Origin: Companilactobacillus suantsaicola
Lineage (GTDB): Bacteria > Bacillota > Bacilli > Lactobacillales > Lactobacillaceae
DNA length: 53,553 nt
Direction: 5' to 3'
NCBI RefSeq assembly: GCF_004745525.1
Contig: NZ_RKLY01000019.1
Location: forward strand, 1 to 53,553
Shown: in pieces, positions 32,287 to 40,631 of the stretch
How the letters are laid out: every line of letters starts with the position of its first letter
How positions within the stretch are numbered: the stretch's first letter is position 1
Notes under the pieces: generated by a model
Seen by the model: only the letters and a program-made list of their open reading frames with translations
Told to the model about the DNA's origin: nothing
Databases searched by the model: none
Position numbers and translations under genes: made by a program

Positions 32287-32630
32287 TGAGAAGCTGGGAT
32301 AGTCCTATATAACAACGCTTATAAGGTGCAAAAAGGTTAAAAATATCAGAAAAAGTGAGAAGCTGTGATAAGCTTGAATAAGCTCGTCATATCAACGATT
32401 TTAGGGAAGAAAAAGTTATAAAACATATCCAAGCTTATCCAAGGATGGATAAGCTTGAATAAGCCTATCATATCAACGATTTTAGGGAAGAAAAGTTACA
32501 AAACATACCCAAGCTTATCCAAGGATGGATAAGCTTAATTAAGCCCGTCACCTCAACGTTTCTAAGAGAAAAAGAGACATGAAACATGTCCAAGCTTATC
32601 CAAAAGTGGATAAGCTTATAAGTTCAACGC
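32287..32630. repeat. About 80-bp tandem repeat with inverted TTATCCA boxes
   Basis: Four units align with starts near 32367, 32448, 32528 and 32609 (period 80-81), preceded by a diverged unit at about 32287. Three junctions carry AAGCTTATCCA-n4-TGGATAAGCTT palindromes (32431-32456, 32511-32536, 32592-32617). Between them lies ATCAACGATTTTAGGGAAG. TTATCCA matches seven bases of the DnaA-box consensus. There is no open frame. It occupies the 576-bp gap between def and the GT8 gene. Confidence 0.8.
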
Positions 32631-32733
32631 CAATTAAGATAGAACTAAATTCCCCATGAAGTGAGACAATAGTCGCCGAATCCAACGGAAAAGTTATAAT
32701 AGAAGTAGTAAACAATTCAAAGGAGGAAATCCA

Positions 32734-33546
32734 ATGAACCTACTATTTGCTATCGATGACCGCGTAGTCGACCAACTCTTGACCACCCTGTATTCCATCA
32801 AATGCAACACCACAGCCAAAAGTTTTTCCGTCTATGTGATCCAAGATAAGAAGTTGACCCACACCCAACGGATAATTCAATTTTGCAAAAAACTCAAAAT
32901 GACCTATCACCCAATCATAGTTTCCAATACCCATTTTGATAAGGCACCAGTGACCGACCGCTACCCAAAGACCATCTACTATCGATTATTAGCCTACGAA
33001 TATTTACCAAAAAACCTCAAACGAGTTCTATATTTAGACACCGACGTTCTAGTGATTAACGACCTAAAACGCCTCTATAACATGGACTTTGATGGCTATT
33101 GGTACGCTGCTGCCAGCCATGTGGCACTGGACGTAACCGACTCATTAAACAAAATTCGCTTAGGAAATTATGACACAAACGGCTACTTCAATTCCGGAGT
33201 TATCTTGATGAACCTACCAGCCGAAAGAGAACACGTCAAAGCCGAAGACATCTATGGCTATATCAGAATCAAGAATCTAGCACTATTTTTACCAGACCAA
33301 GACATTCTAAACGGACTATACGGCCAACACATCAAGAAAATCCCTGACGAAATCTACAATTATGACGCCAGAATGAATCCACTGTATTATGCCAAAAGCA
33401 ATGGTCAGTGGGACATCGATTGGGTGATTGAACACACTGCCATTCTCCATTTCTGTGGAAGAGACAAACCTTGGAAGGCCGACTATAAAGAAAGATATTC
33501 CGGACTTTATAAACACTATGCTCACGTTGCCAAAAACTTACATTAA
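32734..33546 (+). CDS. Glycosyltransferase family 8
   Basis: This 270-aa GT-A enzyme has the metal-binding DxD in LYLDTDVLV (about 100-108) and C-terminal H-F-x-G-x-x-K-P-W (HFCGRDKPW), the GT8 hallmark. It transfers glucose or galactose from a UDP-sugar with retention, perhaps to cell-wall polymers or glycolipids. AGGAGG precedes ATG 32734. Single gene with its own terminator. Confidence 0.9.
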   Translation: MNLLFAIDDRVVDQLLTTLYSIKCNTTAKSFSVYVIQDKKLTHTQRIIQFCKKLKMTYHPIIVSNTHFDKAPVTDRYPKTIYYRLLAYEYLPKNLKRVLYLDTDVLVINDLKRLYNMDFDGYWYAAASHVALDVTDSLNKIRLGNYDTNGYFNSGVILMNLPAEREHVKAEDIYGYIRIKNLALFLPDQDILNGLYGQHIKKIPDEIYNYDARMNPLYYAKSNGQWDIDWVIEHTAILHFCGRDKPWKADYKERYSGLYKHYAHVAKNLH

Positions 33547-33555
33547 TTTATTCAA

Positions 33556-33597
33556 AGAAGACCTTCAAATCATGGCTGAATTGAAGGTCTTTTTTGC
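33556..33597. terminator. Terminator after GT8
   Basis: GAAGACCTTCAAAT/ATTGAAGGTCTTTTTT forms a strong stem with T-run. Confidence 0.85.
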
Positions 33598-33692
33598 TAG
33601 TTTAAATTAATGAAAAAAAGCAATAATAATGATATTATTACCTCAAGATAGTATAAATGCATACAATTTGAATGAAAAAGAGGCATTTTGAT

Positions 33693-34997
33693 ATGATTAG
33701 AGGAATGATACTAGAAAATTATAAGTCTTTTGGGAAATTAGATTTGAATTTGCAAAAGGGTGGTGAACCTAAATCTGTTGTTGCAATTTATGGGGAAAAT
33801 GGTTCAGGAAAATCAAATATTATTTCTGTCTTTAAGAATTTGATTTTGTCATTTCAGACATTAAATAATCAGGATCGACTGCTCGACTTTCAAAGTAATA
33901 TCCCAAAAAACAATTTGGTAGATAAAACTAGTTTATTAGAAGTTTTTGAAGATAGTTATATGCTTGATACAACTGATGATATGAGGGTGAAAATCAATTT
34001 TCAGGTGAATGATAGTGATGGGTATTATGAATTGATTTTTAAAAAAGTTGATGGTAAGCCATATCTTTATTCAGAAGAACTTTATTATTTGATAAAAAAA
34101 GCTAGTGGGACAGTATTCAAAATCAAAGGTACAAAGAATGGGCCCAATCAAATTGAATTTAGTCCATCTTTATTTGCTAATACAAAATTTAGAGATTTGG
34201 CTCAAGATATGGTGAATAGGTTGTGGGGGAAACATAGTTTTCTAGCAATTTTTAACAATTTGATTGAAAAAAGTAATAAAGAATACGTAGAAAGTAATGT
34301 TTCAGCAAATTTTTTAAATTTAATACGTACTTTTAATACAGTGGCTTTTAGAGGGGACGATTCAACAGGAGTTAACACATTTAATGGTTTGCTACCAGAT
34401 ATGATCAAAGGAACCTTGAATAAAAATCAATCTGATGAATTGATAACCACCACTTCTAATGCTTTGAATAAGTATCTTGTCCCCTTGTACAGCGATTTGA
34501 TGGAGGTTTATTATCAAACTGAAAGAACTGAGGAAGGTATTCATTATGAATTGTTTGAACGAAAACGAATGGGTGGTAGAGTTCTGAACCTTCCATTTAG
34601 ATTAGAGTCACATGGAACTAAGGAGCTATTGAAATTATTTCCGTTGTTTTTAAATGCTGTAAACGGGAAAACAGTCGTAATTGATGAGATTGATCAAGGA
34701 ATACATGATTTGTTAGTTGATACTTTAGTCGATAATTTAAAAGATGACATTGAAGGACAACTGATTTTCACAACGCATGATACAGAAGTAATGAAGGAAC
34801 TAGATGTTTCAGCGTTGTACGTTATTCAAATCGATATTAACGGTAATAAAAAGGTAGAAACGTTATCAAAAAATAATAAAAGAAATATTGCTGCACACAA
34901 CAATATCCAAAAGAAATATTTGGAAGGTTATTTTGCAGGAATACCATATTCGTCAGAGGTTGATTTTTACGATATTTTAAATGATCTAGAGGTATAA
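33693..34997 (+). CDS. AAA/ABC-type ATPase of an ATPase-TOPRIM defence pair
   Basis: This 434-aa protein starts at ATG 33693 after AAGAGG; ATG 33672 lacks a site. It has Walker A GENGSGKSN (34-42), a signature-like S-H-G-T-K-E-L, Walker B TVVIDEID near residue 330 and a switch His in TTHD. This is the layout of AAA_15/AAA_21 ATPases of OLD, AbiL and PARIS-type systems. The next gene, 5 bases later, has TOPRIM-like motifs. The role is likely sensing phage and controlling the partner. Confidence 0.75.
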   Translation: MIRGMILENYKSFGKLDLNLQKGGEPKSVVAIYGENGSGKSNIISVFKNLILSFQTLNNQDRLLDFQSNIPKNNLVDKTSLLEVFEDSYMLDTTDDMRVKINFQVNDSDGYYELIFKKVDGKPYLYSEELYYLIKKASGTVFKIKGTKNGPNQIEFSPSLFANTKFRDLAQDMVNRLWGKHSFLAIFNNLIEKSNKEYVESNVSANFLNLIRTFNTVAFRGDDSTGVNTFNGLLPDMIKGTLNKNQSDELITTTSNALNKYLVPLYSDLMEVYYQTERTEEGIHYELFERKRMGGRVLNLPFRLESHGTKELLKLFPLFLNAVNGKTVVIDEIDQGIHDLLVDTLVDNLKDDIEGQLIFTTHDTEVMKELDVSALYVIQIDINGNKKVETLSKNNKRNIAAHNNIQKKYLEGYFAGIPYSSEVDFYDILNDLEV

Positions 34998-35002
34998 AGT
35001 TT

Positions 35003-35587
35003 ATGGGGCGAGGGACCTGTGCTATTGTTATCTGTCATGGATTATCAGAATATAAGTTGGTTAGTACCATAAAATCAAAATTAAGATTAAATATAGAAAT
35101 CTTTGCTAGAGAAAAAGGGAGAACCAGTATTCAAATTGATGGGTTACCTGAAATATTTAATAATGGAGTATTCCGTAATGTAAAAACATTAACGAGGAGA
35201 TATGATAATATCAACAGTCATAAAAAGAATCTGATTGATTGTAGAATATTTACCATTATGGATGTAGATGACTGTAGGGATGTATCTATCAGAAATAATT
35301 ATTTAAATGGAAATGTATCTGGTCTTGGAAGACATGAGTTGAAGGAATTCATTACGCCTATTTATTTTAGAGAAAATTTAGAAGATGTTCTAAACGATAT
35401 TAAATTTCCCTTTGTTGCAAAGAATAATCGGGATAAACATCAGTATGTAAAAGTATTTGGTCCAGAGAGCAATCTCCTAGCAGATGAACAAAGCATCACA
35501 GATCTTTGTATAAAAATGAAAAAATCAGAAAGAACCAATTTTGATTCGTTCATAGAATATTGTTTTAATCATACCTTAAGGTTTTAA
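35003..35587 (+). CDS. TOPRIM/RloB-like effector
   Basis: This 194-aa protein has the features of a small TOPRIM or RloB-like protein. A first strand ends in C-H-G-L-S-E (Glu 16), and F-T-I-M-D-V-D-D (Asp 87, 89, 90) supplies the acidic pair. It resembles the second component of AbiL- or PARIS-like systems, which acts as nuclease or effector when released. GAGG lies at 34989. It shares a terminator with the ATPase gene. The exact subtype cannot be decided without profile searches. Confidence 0.65.
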   Translation: MGRGTCAIVICHGLSEYKLVSTIKSKLRLNIEIFAREKGRTSIQIDGLPEIFNNGVFRNVKTLTRRYDNINSHKKNLIDCRIFTIMDVDDCRDVSIRNNYLNGNVSGLGRHELKEFITPIYFRENLEDVLNDIKFPFVAKNNRDKHQYVKVFGPESNLLADEQSITDLCIKMKKSERTNFDSFIEYCFNHTLRF

Positions 35588-35621
35588 AAGTATTTTTCTT
35601 ATCTATATCACTCAAAAGTAA

Positions 35622-35668
35622 AACAGCATCTATTCAGTACACAGACTGGAATAGGTGCTGTTATTTTT
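35622..35668. terminator. Terminator after the defence pair
   Basis: AACAGCATCTATTCAGT pairs with ACTGGAATAGGTGCTGTT (one bulged G), followed by T5. Confidence 0.85.
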
Positions 35669-35713
35669 GTCTACTAAATTATTAGAACAAAACCTACCAT
35701 TCGTATATCAAAG

Positions 35714-35744
35714 TGATATCACAATGATATAAAAATGATATAAT
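35714..35744 (+). promoter_or_regulatory. Phased TGATAT operators over a -10 box
   Basis: TGATAT occurs at 35714, 35725 and 35736, exactly 11 bases apart. The first is part of the palindrome GTGATATCAC. The third runs into TATAAT (35739-35744). ATG 35751 follows 6 bases later. Ribbon-helix-helix proteins typically bind such helically phased repeats, so the product of the next gene probably represses itself. Confidence 0.65.
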
Positions 35745-35750
35745 AGAACC

Positions 35751-36074
35751 ATGGCAGATAAAACGATTGCATTAAGATTAGACAAAGATTTATACGACCG
35801 GATAGCAGAGGATGCCAGCCGTGACAATCGCAGCATCAACAACTATATCGTCACCAAATTAAGCGAAGCAGTCCCAACCAATAACCTCGAGCAACGCCAA
35901 ATCGTCGGATCTATCGTGAAGGGGGATAAGATCAACATGGCAAATGATCTGATCGAAGTCAAAGGAATCTACTATCGCTATGACCTGTTGGCAAACGATG
36001 CTGTCAATGGCACCAGAAATTACCAAGTCATCAAAGCCAACGGCAATATCCTCACCATCCAAGAAATAAAATAA
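35751..36074 (+). CDS. Ribbon-helix-helix (Arc/CopG-like) DNA-binding protein
   Basis: This 107-aa protein has an N-terminal RHH domain (residues about 1-45: KTIALRLDKDLYDRIAEDASRDNRSINNYIVTKL) and a C-terminal beta-rich part (about 60-107) that I do not recognise. There is no ribosome binding site. The -10 box ends only 6 bases before the ATG, so the mRNA is probably leaderless. It is followed after 15 bases by an SPFH gene, likely its operon partner. Confidence 0.75.
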   Translation: MADKTIALRLDKDLYDRIAEDASRDNRSINNYIVTKLSEAVPTNNLEQRQIVGSIVKGDKINMANDLIEVKGIYYRYDLLANDAVNGTRNYQVIKANGNILTIQEIK

Positions 36075-36089
36075 GAAGAAGGCGCAAAA

Positions 36090-36908
36090 ATGTTTGGATT
36101 TAAAGTAGTACGTCAAAATCATGTCGGCTTAGTCGAGACCCTCGGAAAATACCGTCGCGAAGTCAGAGCTGGCCTAAGTTTTTATGTTCCAATTTTTCAG
36201 AAAGTCAGAATCGTGGACCTGGCAATGATACCGCTAGCCCTACAAGGTTATTCCGTTATTACCAAAGATAACGCCGAGGTACAAACCAACGTCACTTTAA
36301 ATTATCACGTCACAGACGCCAGAAAATTCGAATACGAAAACAGCAATTCCGTCGAATCAATGGTCCAATTAGTCCGTGGACACTTACGAGACATCATCGG
36401 TAAGATCGACTTGAACGAAGCCCTAGGCTCAACCTCAAAAATCAACGCCGATTTAGCCTTTGCCATCGGAGATTTAACCAACACTTACGGCATCAAAGTC
36501 GACCGTGTCAATATTGACGAACTAAAACCATCAGCTTCAATCACCGAATCAATGGAGAAACAAATCCGAGCTGACCGTGAAAAGACTGCCGCTATCGCTA
36601 AAGCCAACGGTGAAGCTAGAAGTATTGAAATCGAAACCAAAGCTAAAAATGACGCTACTGTTTCTACAGCTAAAGCAGAAGCAGCCGCCACAATTGCCAG
36701 AGCTGATGCCAAAGCCTACGAAATCAAGAAACTAAACGAAATGTTAGCCTCAGCCGATAACAAATACTTCACCGCCCAACAAATCCAAGCCTTCGCTAAC
36801 TTAGCCGATTCACCAACAAATACCGTGGTCATGGATAAAGATTCAATCGGTAAGTTCTCCGAAATACCAGTTACAGCACAAGTGATGAATCAGATGAGCA
36901 ATAAATAA
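36090..36908 (+). CDS. SPFH/stomatin-like (Band 7) protein
   Basis: This 272-aa protein has an SPFH domain (residues about 8-170: GLVETLGKYRREVRAGLSFYVPIFQKV). An Ala/Glu/Lys-rich coiled coil follows (about 165-225). It has no long hydrophobic N-terminal helix, so it may associate peripherally or by a hairpin. Stomatin-like proteins organise membrane microdomains. AGAAGG precedes ATG 36090. Control by the upstream RHH protein is inferred. Confidence 0.85.
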   Translation: MFGFKVVRQNHVGLVETLGKYRREVRAGLSFYVPIFQKVRIVDLAMIPLALQGYSVITKDNAEVQTNVTLNYHVTDARKFEYENSNSVESMVQLVRGHLRDIIGKIDLNEALGSTSKINADLAFAIGDLTNTYGIKVDRVNIDELKPSASITESMEKQIRADREKTAAIAKANGEARSIEIETKAKNDATVSTAKAEAAATIARADAKAYEIKKLNEMLASADNKYFTAQQIQAFANLADSPTNTVVMDKDSIGKFSEIPVTAQVMNQMSNK

Positions 36909-36957
36909 TTAAATAAAACTTATATCAAACAAGAATAAACCATTAAGGCCAATCCAA

Positions 36958-36986
36958 TTGCGAAACGCAAGGCCATCCATTATAAT
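36958..36986 (+). promoter_or_regulatory. Promoter of a small RNA
   Basis: TTGCGA (36958-36963) and TATAAT (36981-36986) are 17 bases apart. No plus-strand gene follows; the transcript would end at the terminator at 37064-37089. Confidence 0.65.
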
Positions 36987-36992
36987 ATGGAT

Positions 36993-37089
36993 GTAACCGA
37001 AAAGAGACCACAGGAGGGGATTTCCTGTGATCTCAATCATGACATCGAATAGTTTTGGTGATGGGCTAATCCTTTGGATTAGCCTTTTT
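36993..37089 (+). ncRNA. Putative antisense RNA of a type I-like locus
   Basis: The transcript would be about 97 nt. A 12-bp hairpin GAGAcCACAGGA / TCCTGTGaTCTC is followed by the terminator GGCTAATCC-ttt-GGATTAGCC-T5. The 3' end overlaps the 3' end of a minus-strand membrane-peptide gene, the convergent geometry of Fst-type loci. Confidence 0.55.
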
Positions 37090-37164
37090 GAATATCCAAT
37101 AGGCAATCGCATAAAGAATCAATGCAACACCCACTTGGACTAAGAACTCTGAGAGCTCATTCAA
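37066..37164 (-). CDS. Small membrane peptide, possible type I toxin
   Basis: A TTG start at 37164 opens a 32-codon frame (MNELSEFLVQVGVALIL..., ending YWIFKKANPKD). It has one membrane helix and a basic tail. Its own ribosome binding site is weak (GGCGGTG). The TGA of a 10-codon leader with a strong site overlaps its TTG, suggesting translational coupling as in hok/mok. Its stop lies inside the terminator shared with the antisense RNA. Toxicity is inferred from architecture, not from a recognised sequence family. Confidence 0.5.
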   Translation of the reverse strand: MNELSEFLVQVGVALILYAIAYWIFKKANPKD

Positions 37165-37193
37165 GATTCACCGCCACGCATCCTTTCACTCAT
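37161..37193 (-). CDS. 10-codon leader peptide frame
   Basis: ATG 37193 lies 6 bases after a near-ideal GGAGGG (37205-37200 on the minus strand). It encodes MSERMRGGES, and its TGA overlaps the TTG of the membrane-peptide gene (TTGA). It probably serves to couple translation rather than to make a functional peptide. Confidence 0.45.
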   Translation of the reverse strand: MSERMRGGES

Positions 37194-37416
37194 AGTTAAC
37201 CCTCCATTTCACCAAAGTTTACCGAGGGGGTACAACCATTCGCTTATGAAAGCCACTAAGCCAATAGAGTTAGTCACTCTCCAAAAACATGACTATACTT
37301 TGATTATAATAAGCTTTATAGCGTATCACTATTCGAATTCAGTATATTACCAAATAGATTTCCTTATAAAAGATCAATCACAGATTGGTCTTTTTTCTAT
37401 GTCAAAAATAAAATCC

Positions 37417-37465
37417 TTGACCGTATGTCAATATCGACATATACTATTTATTGTCGATAACGACA
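37417..37465 (+). promoter_or_regulatory. padA promoter with PadR operators
   Basis: TTGACC (37417-37422) and TATACT (37440-37445) are 17 bases apart. Between them lies ATGT-8N-ACAT (37425-37440), the known PadR dyad. A second palindrome TGTCG-ataa-CGACA (37452-37465) covers the start-site region. PadR would block transcription until phenolic acids appear. Confidence 0.8.
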
Positions 37466-37479
37466 CAAGGAGATGCTAA

Positions 37480-38019
<540 letters not shown>

Positions 38020-38063
38020 CTTAAAATAAAGCAGTATAACGTATATTATTTTTTGGAGGAATT

Positions 38064-38582
38064 ATGCCTAAGAGACGGATACTGCCGTACGTATTGCTCG
38101 GCTTGATAAATAATAAGGGGAAATTGTCAGGGTACCAGATCAGCCAAGAATTCAAAAATGAAGTTGGCGAATTTTGGCATGCCTCACATAGCCAGATCTA
38201 TCCCGAACTAGCCCGCATGAAAACTGACGGTTGGCTAACTGATGAAGACGATGGCAAATCGACTTACTATTTGATAACCAAACTGGGTCAATCCACTTTA
38301 CGAGCTTGGTTGGCAGAACCATTGAATGACGACAATCTATTTTCTCTAAAACTGTACTTTATCCGTGATCAAAAAGATCCTTTGATGGAGCACTTACTCA
38401 CTCAAGAACTCGCAATTAATCAGGACAAATACGCACATTTAAAAAAGCGCCTGGAAACAGTCTTCTTTAATGAGGCACAAATCAACGAAAATTACGGCCA
38501 CTATTTGATTTTGACACGGGCTATCGAACGCGAAAAAAATCACATTGCTTGGCTCCAGAATAATTTAAAAGGACTTGTCTAG
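38064..38582 (+). CDS. padR: PadR transcriptional repressor
   Basis: This 172-aa protein has the PadR winged HTH (residues about 1-85: ILPYVLLGLINNKGKLSGYQISQEF..., then SQIYPELARMKTDGWL). A C-terminal helical dimerisation domain (Vir-like, about 90-172) follows. TTGGAGG precedes ATG 38064. It represses padA and is relieved by phenolic acids; the adjacent ATGT-8N-ACAT site supports this. Confidence 0.95.
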   Translation: MPKRRILPYVLLGLINNKGKLSGYQISQEFKNEVGEFWHASHSQIYPELARMKTDGWLTDEDDGKSTYYLITKLGQSTLRAWLAEPLNDDNLFSLKLYFIRDQKDPLMEHLLTQELAINQDKYAHLKKRLETVFFNEAQINENYGHYLILTRAIEREKNHIAWLQNNLKGLV

Positions 38583-38596
38583 TACAGGTCTTTTTT
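38566..38596 (+). terminator. Terminator overlapping the padR stop
   Basis: AAAGGACTTGT-ctagt-ACAGGTCTTTTTT covers the padR stop codon. Confidence 0.65.
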
Positions 38597-38990
38597 GCTT
38601 GGAAAGATTAGTGAACTATTATAGGAATACTAATAATAGCAAGAAACACGACCAAATTAATGAAGATTTTCACGAGGAATTGTCGAATCGTATGTCATTG
38701 TTCATGTTATTTGTAGTGCATAAAGCATTTTTAGAGTACAGCATAATTTGCTATTTTATAAGATGTGGATTTTGGAACAAGCAAAATATCCGTCGAGGCA
38801 ATAGAGCCATCACGTATATCTGATTTAGGGGAAGAGATGAGACTTTTTCGAAAATTTGTCTGATTCAAATTAAAAATTCGTATATAGCAATTAAAAATGC
38901 AAAAAGTTAGAATTAAACTCCGAGTAAAAGTGCTAAATACTTGATTTTTTCGAGTAAACGTTACCAAAATGCTAAATTTTTCAAGATTTA
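38597..38990. other. AT-rich gene-free stretch before the EPS promoter
   Basis: No supported gene. A frame covering 38575-38823 has no ribosome binding site or family resemblance. AGTAAACGTTACCA (38953-38966) is a partial cre match. The rest may be decayed sequence. Confidence 0.35.
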
Positions 38991-39019
38991 TTGTTCCAAA
39001 AGAACAAGTGGACTATACT
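38991..39019 (+). promoter_or_regulatory. EPS operon promoter with palindrome
   Basis: TTGTTC (38991-38996) and TATACT (39014-39019) are 17 bases apart. The -35 box is half of the perfect palindrome TTGTTC-caaaa-GAACAA (38991-39007), a likely repressor or activator site. No regulator gene is adjacent. Confidence 0.6.
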
Positions 39020-39094
39020 TTTTATACATGCTTTAATAAGCTGGGATTTTTATGTATATAATTTATAATAATTTTTATATATTCGGAGGACGAA

Positions 39095-39871
39095 GTGGAA
39101 TCAGAACAAACTATTAGTATGATGCAAATTGTCGGCATCCTACGCAAACATATAAAAGCAATTTTGGGGACAACAATCGTTGCGACATTAGCCGCAGCGT
39201 TTCTTACTTTCTTTGTAATGACGCCGAAGTACAGCGCTACCACACAAATTTTGGTAAATCGTAAATTATCAGATAATCAACAAGCAGCACAACTTCAACA
39301 AACTCAAGCCGATGTGCAAATGATTAGTACATATAAGGATATTATTACTAGTCCTACCGTTTTAAAAGATGTTAATAAGGAAGTTAAGGCTTATCCAGGG
39401 TATCCAGGATCTATGAATGCTTTAAAAGATTCTTTATCTATCAGTAATTCACAAAATTCTCAAGTTTTCTCTGTTTCAGCAAAATCAACCGATGCGGGTA
39501 CGGCTTCAGCTATAGCAAATTTAACAGCTAAAGTATTTAAGAAAAAAGTTGGGAAAATAATGAGTATCGATAATGTTTCAATTGTTTCTGAAGCAATGAC
39601 AAATACGAAGCCCGTTAGTCCTAGAAAGACTTTAAATATATTGGCCGGTATTGTTATTGGTATTGTTCTTGGTATAGGATTAGCATTTATCCGTGAATTA
39701 ACAGATAGGACCGTTACAAGTGAGACATTCTTAACAGATGATTTAGGACTAACTGCTTTAGGTACAGTAACAGAAATTGATCAAAAAGATATTGAAAGAA
39801 CTGTTGAACACAAGAAATTTCAATCTAAATTGAATAATCATAATTCAGCAAGAAATCATAGAAGGGTTTAG
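39095..39871 (+). CDS. Polysaccharide co-polymerase / kinase modulator (CpsC-like)
   Basis: This 258-aa Wzz-family membrane protein has helices at about 24-46 and 190-210 flanking an extracellular loop with coiled-coil character. The proline box P-V-S-P-R-K-T precedes the second helix. It sets chain length and activates the CpsD kinase encoded next. GGAGGA lies 4 bases before a GTG start at 39095. First gene of the EPS cluster. Confidence 0.9.
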   Translation: MESEQTISMMQIVGILRKHIKAILGTTIVATLAAAFLTFFVMTPKYSATTQILVNRKLSDNQQAAQLQQTQADVQMISTYKDIITSPTVLKDVNKEVKAYPGYPGSMNALKDSLSISNSQNSQVFSVSAKSTDAGTASAIANLTAKVFKKKVGKIMSIDNVSIVSEAMTNTKPVSPRKTLNILAGIVIGIVLGIGLAFIRELTDRTVTSETFLTDDLGLTALGTVTEIDQKDIERTVEHKKFQSKLNNHNSARNHRRV

Positions 39872-39875
39872 GAAC

Positions 39876-40631
39876 ATGGGATTATTTAAAAAGAAGACAA
39901 CTAAGTTAGGTAATTATAGTTTGAAACATGGTGTCGGTTTGATCACTTACGATGATCCTACTAGTACTATTGCCGAACAATTCAATACAATTAGGACTAA
40001 TATTCAATTTTCATCAGTTGATAAGAAATTAAATTCTATTTTGTTTACTTCTTCCGCACCTTCAGAGGGTAAATCAACGGTAAGTAATAATGTTGCAGTA
40101 ACTTGGGCCAAACAAGGAGAAAAAGTTGTCTTAGTTGATGCTGATCTTCGTCGTCCTACAATTCATAAAACATTCAACGTTAGCAATCGTGTCGGCTTAT
40201 CAAGTTACTTATTGGGGAATGCATCATTTGAAGATGTTATTCAACCTACAATGGTTGAAAACCTATATGTAATTACTAGTGGGCCAATTCCACCAAACCC
40301 ATCAGAACTTTTGGGTAGTATGAGAACTAAAGATTTGATTACTCGTCTTGAAGATAAATTTGGACTATTGATTATGGATGCTCCACCTGTAAATACTGTT
40401 ACCGATGCGCAAGTTCTTTCAGCACAAATTGATGGGGTTGTTTTAGTCGTACCACAAGGAATCGCTGAAAAAGCTGGAGTTGCTCATGCTAAAAAATTAT
40501 TAGATACAGTTCACGCTAATATTTTAGGTGTAATTATGAATCGTGTTACAAAACAAAAGTCACAAGGCTATTATGGTGGATACTATGGTGGTTATTATGG
40601 AGGATACTATGGAGCTGATAAAGAGAAATGA
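39876..40631 (+). CDS. Bacterial tyrosine kinase (CpsD-like)
   Basis: This 251-aa cytoplasmic BY-kinase has Walker A APSEGKST (61-68), Walker A' VVLVDADLRRP and Walker B LLIMDAPP. The C-terminal tyrosine cluster (four GGYYG-type repeats, about 230-247) is where autophosphorylation occurs. It works with CpsC to control polymer length and export. The stop overlaps the start of the phosphatase gene (ATGA). Confidence 0.95.
   Translation: MGLFKKKTTKLGNYSLKHGVGLITYDDPTSTIAEQFNTIRTNIQFSSVDKKLNSILFTSSAPSEGKSTVSNNVAVTWAKQGEKVVLVDADLRRPTIHKTFNVSNRVGLSSYLLGNASFEDVIQPTMVENLYVITSGPIPPNPSELLGSMRTKDLITRLEDKFGLLIMDAPPVNTVTDAQVLSAQIDGVVLVVPQGIAEKAGVAHAKKLLDTVHANILGVIMNRVTKQKSQGYYGGYYGGYYGGYYGADKEK

Noticed and set aside
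32287-32630. CRISPR array
   Set aside because: The period is about 80 bases and the whole unit is repeated, without unique spacers; no cas genes are near.
36909-37112. 67-codon minus-strand frame over the small RNA
   Set aside because: It overlaps the antisense RNA promoter and terminator and has no start site signals; the 32-codon frame at 37066-37164 fits better.
37246-37479. 77-codon plus-strand frame before padA
   Set aside because: No ribosome binding site, runs across the padA promoter and PadR operators, and shows no family resemblance.
38575-38823. 82-codon frame after padR
   Set aside because: It starts inside the padR terminator, lacks a ribosome binding site and has no recognisable features.
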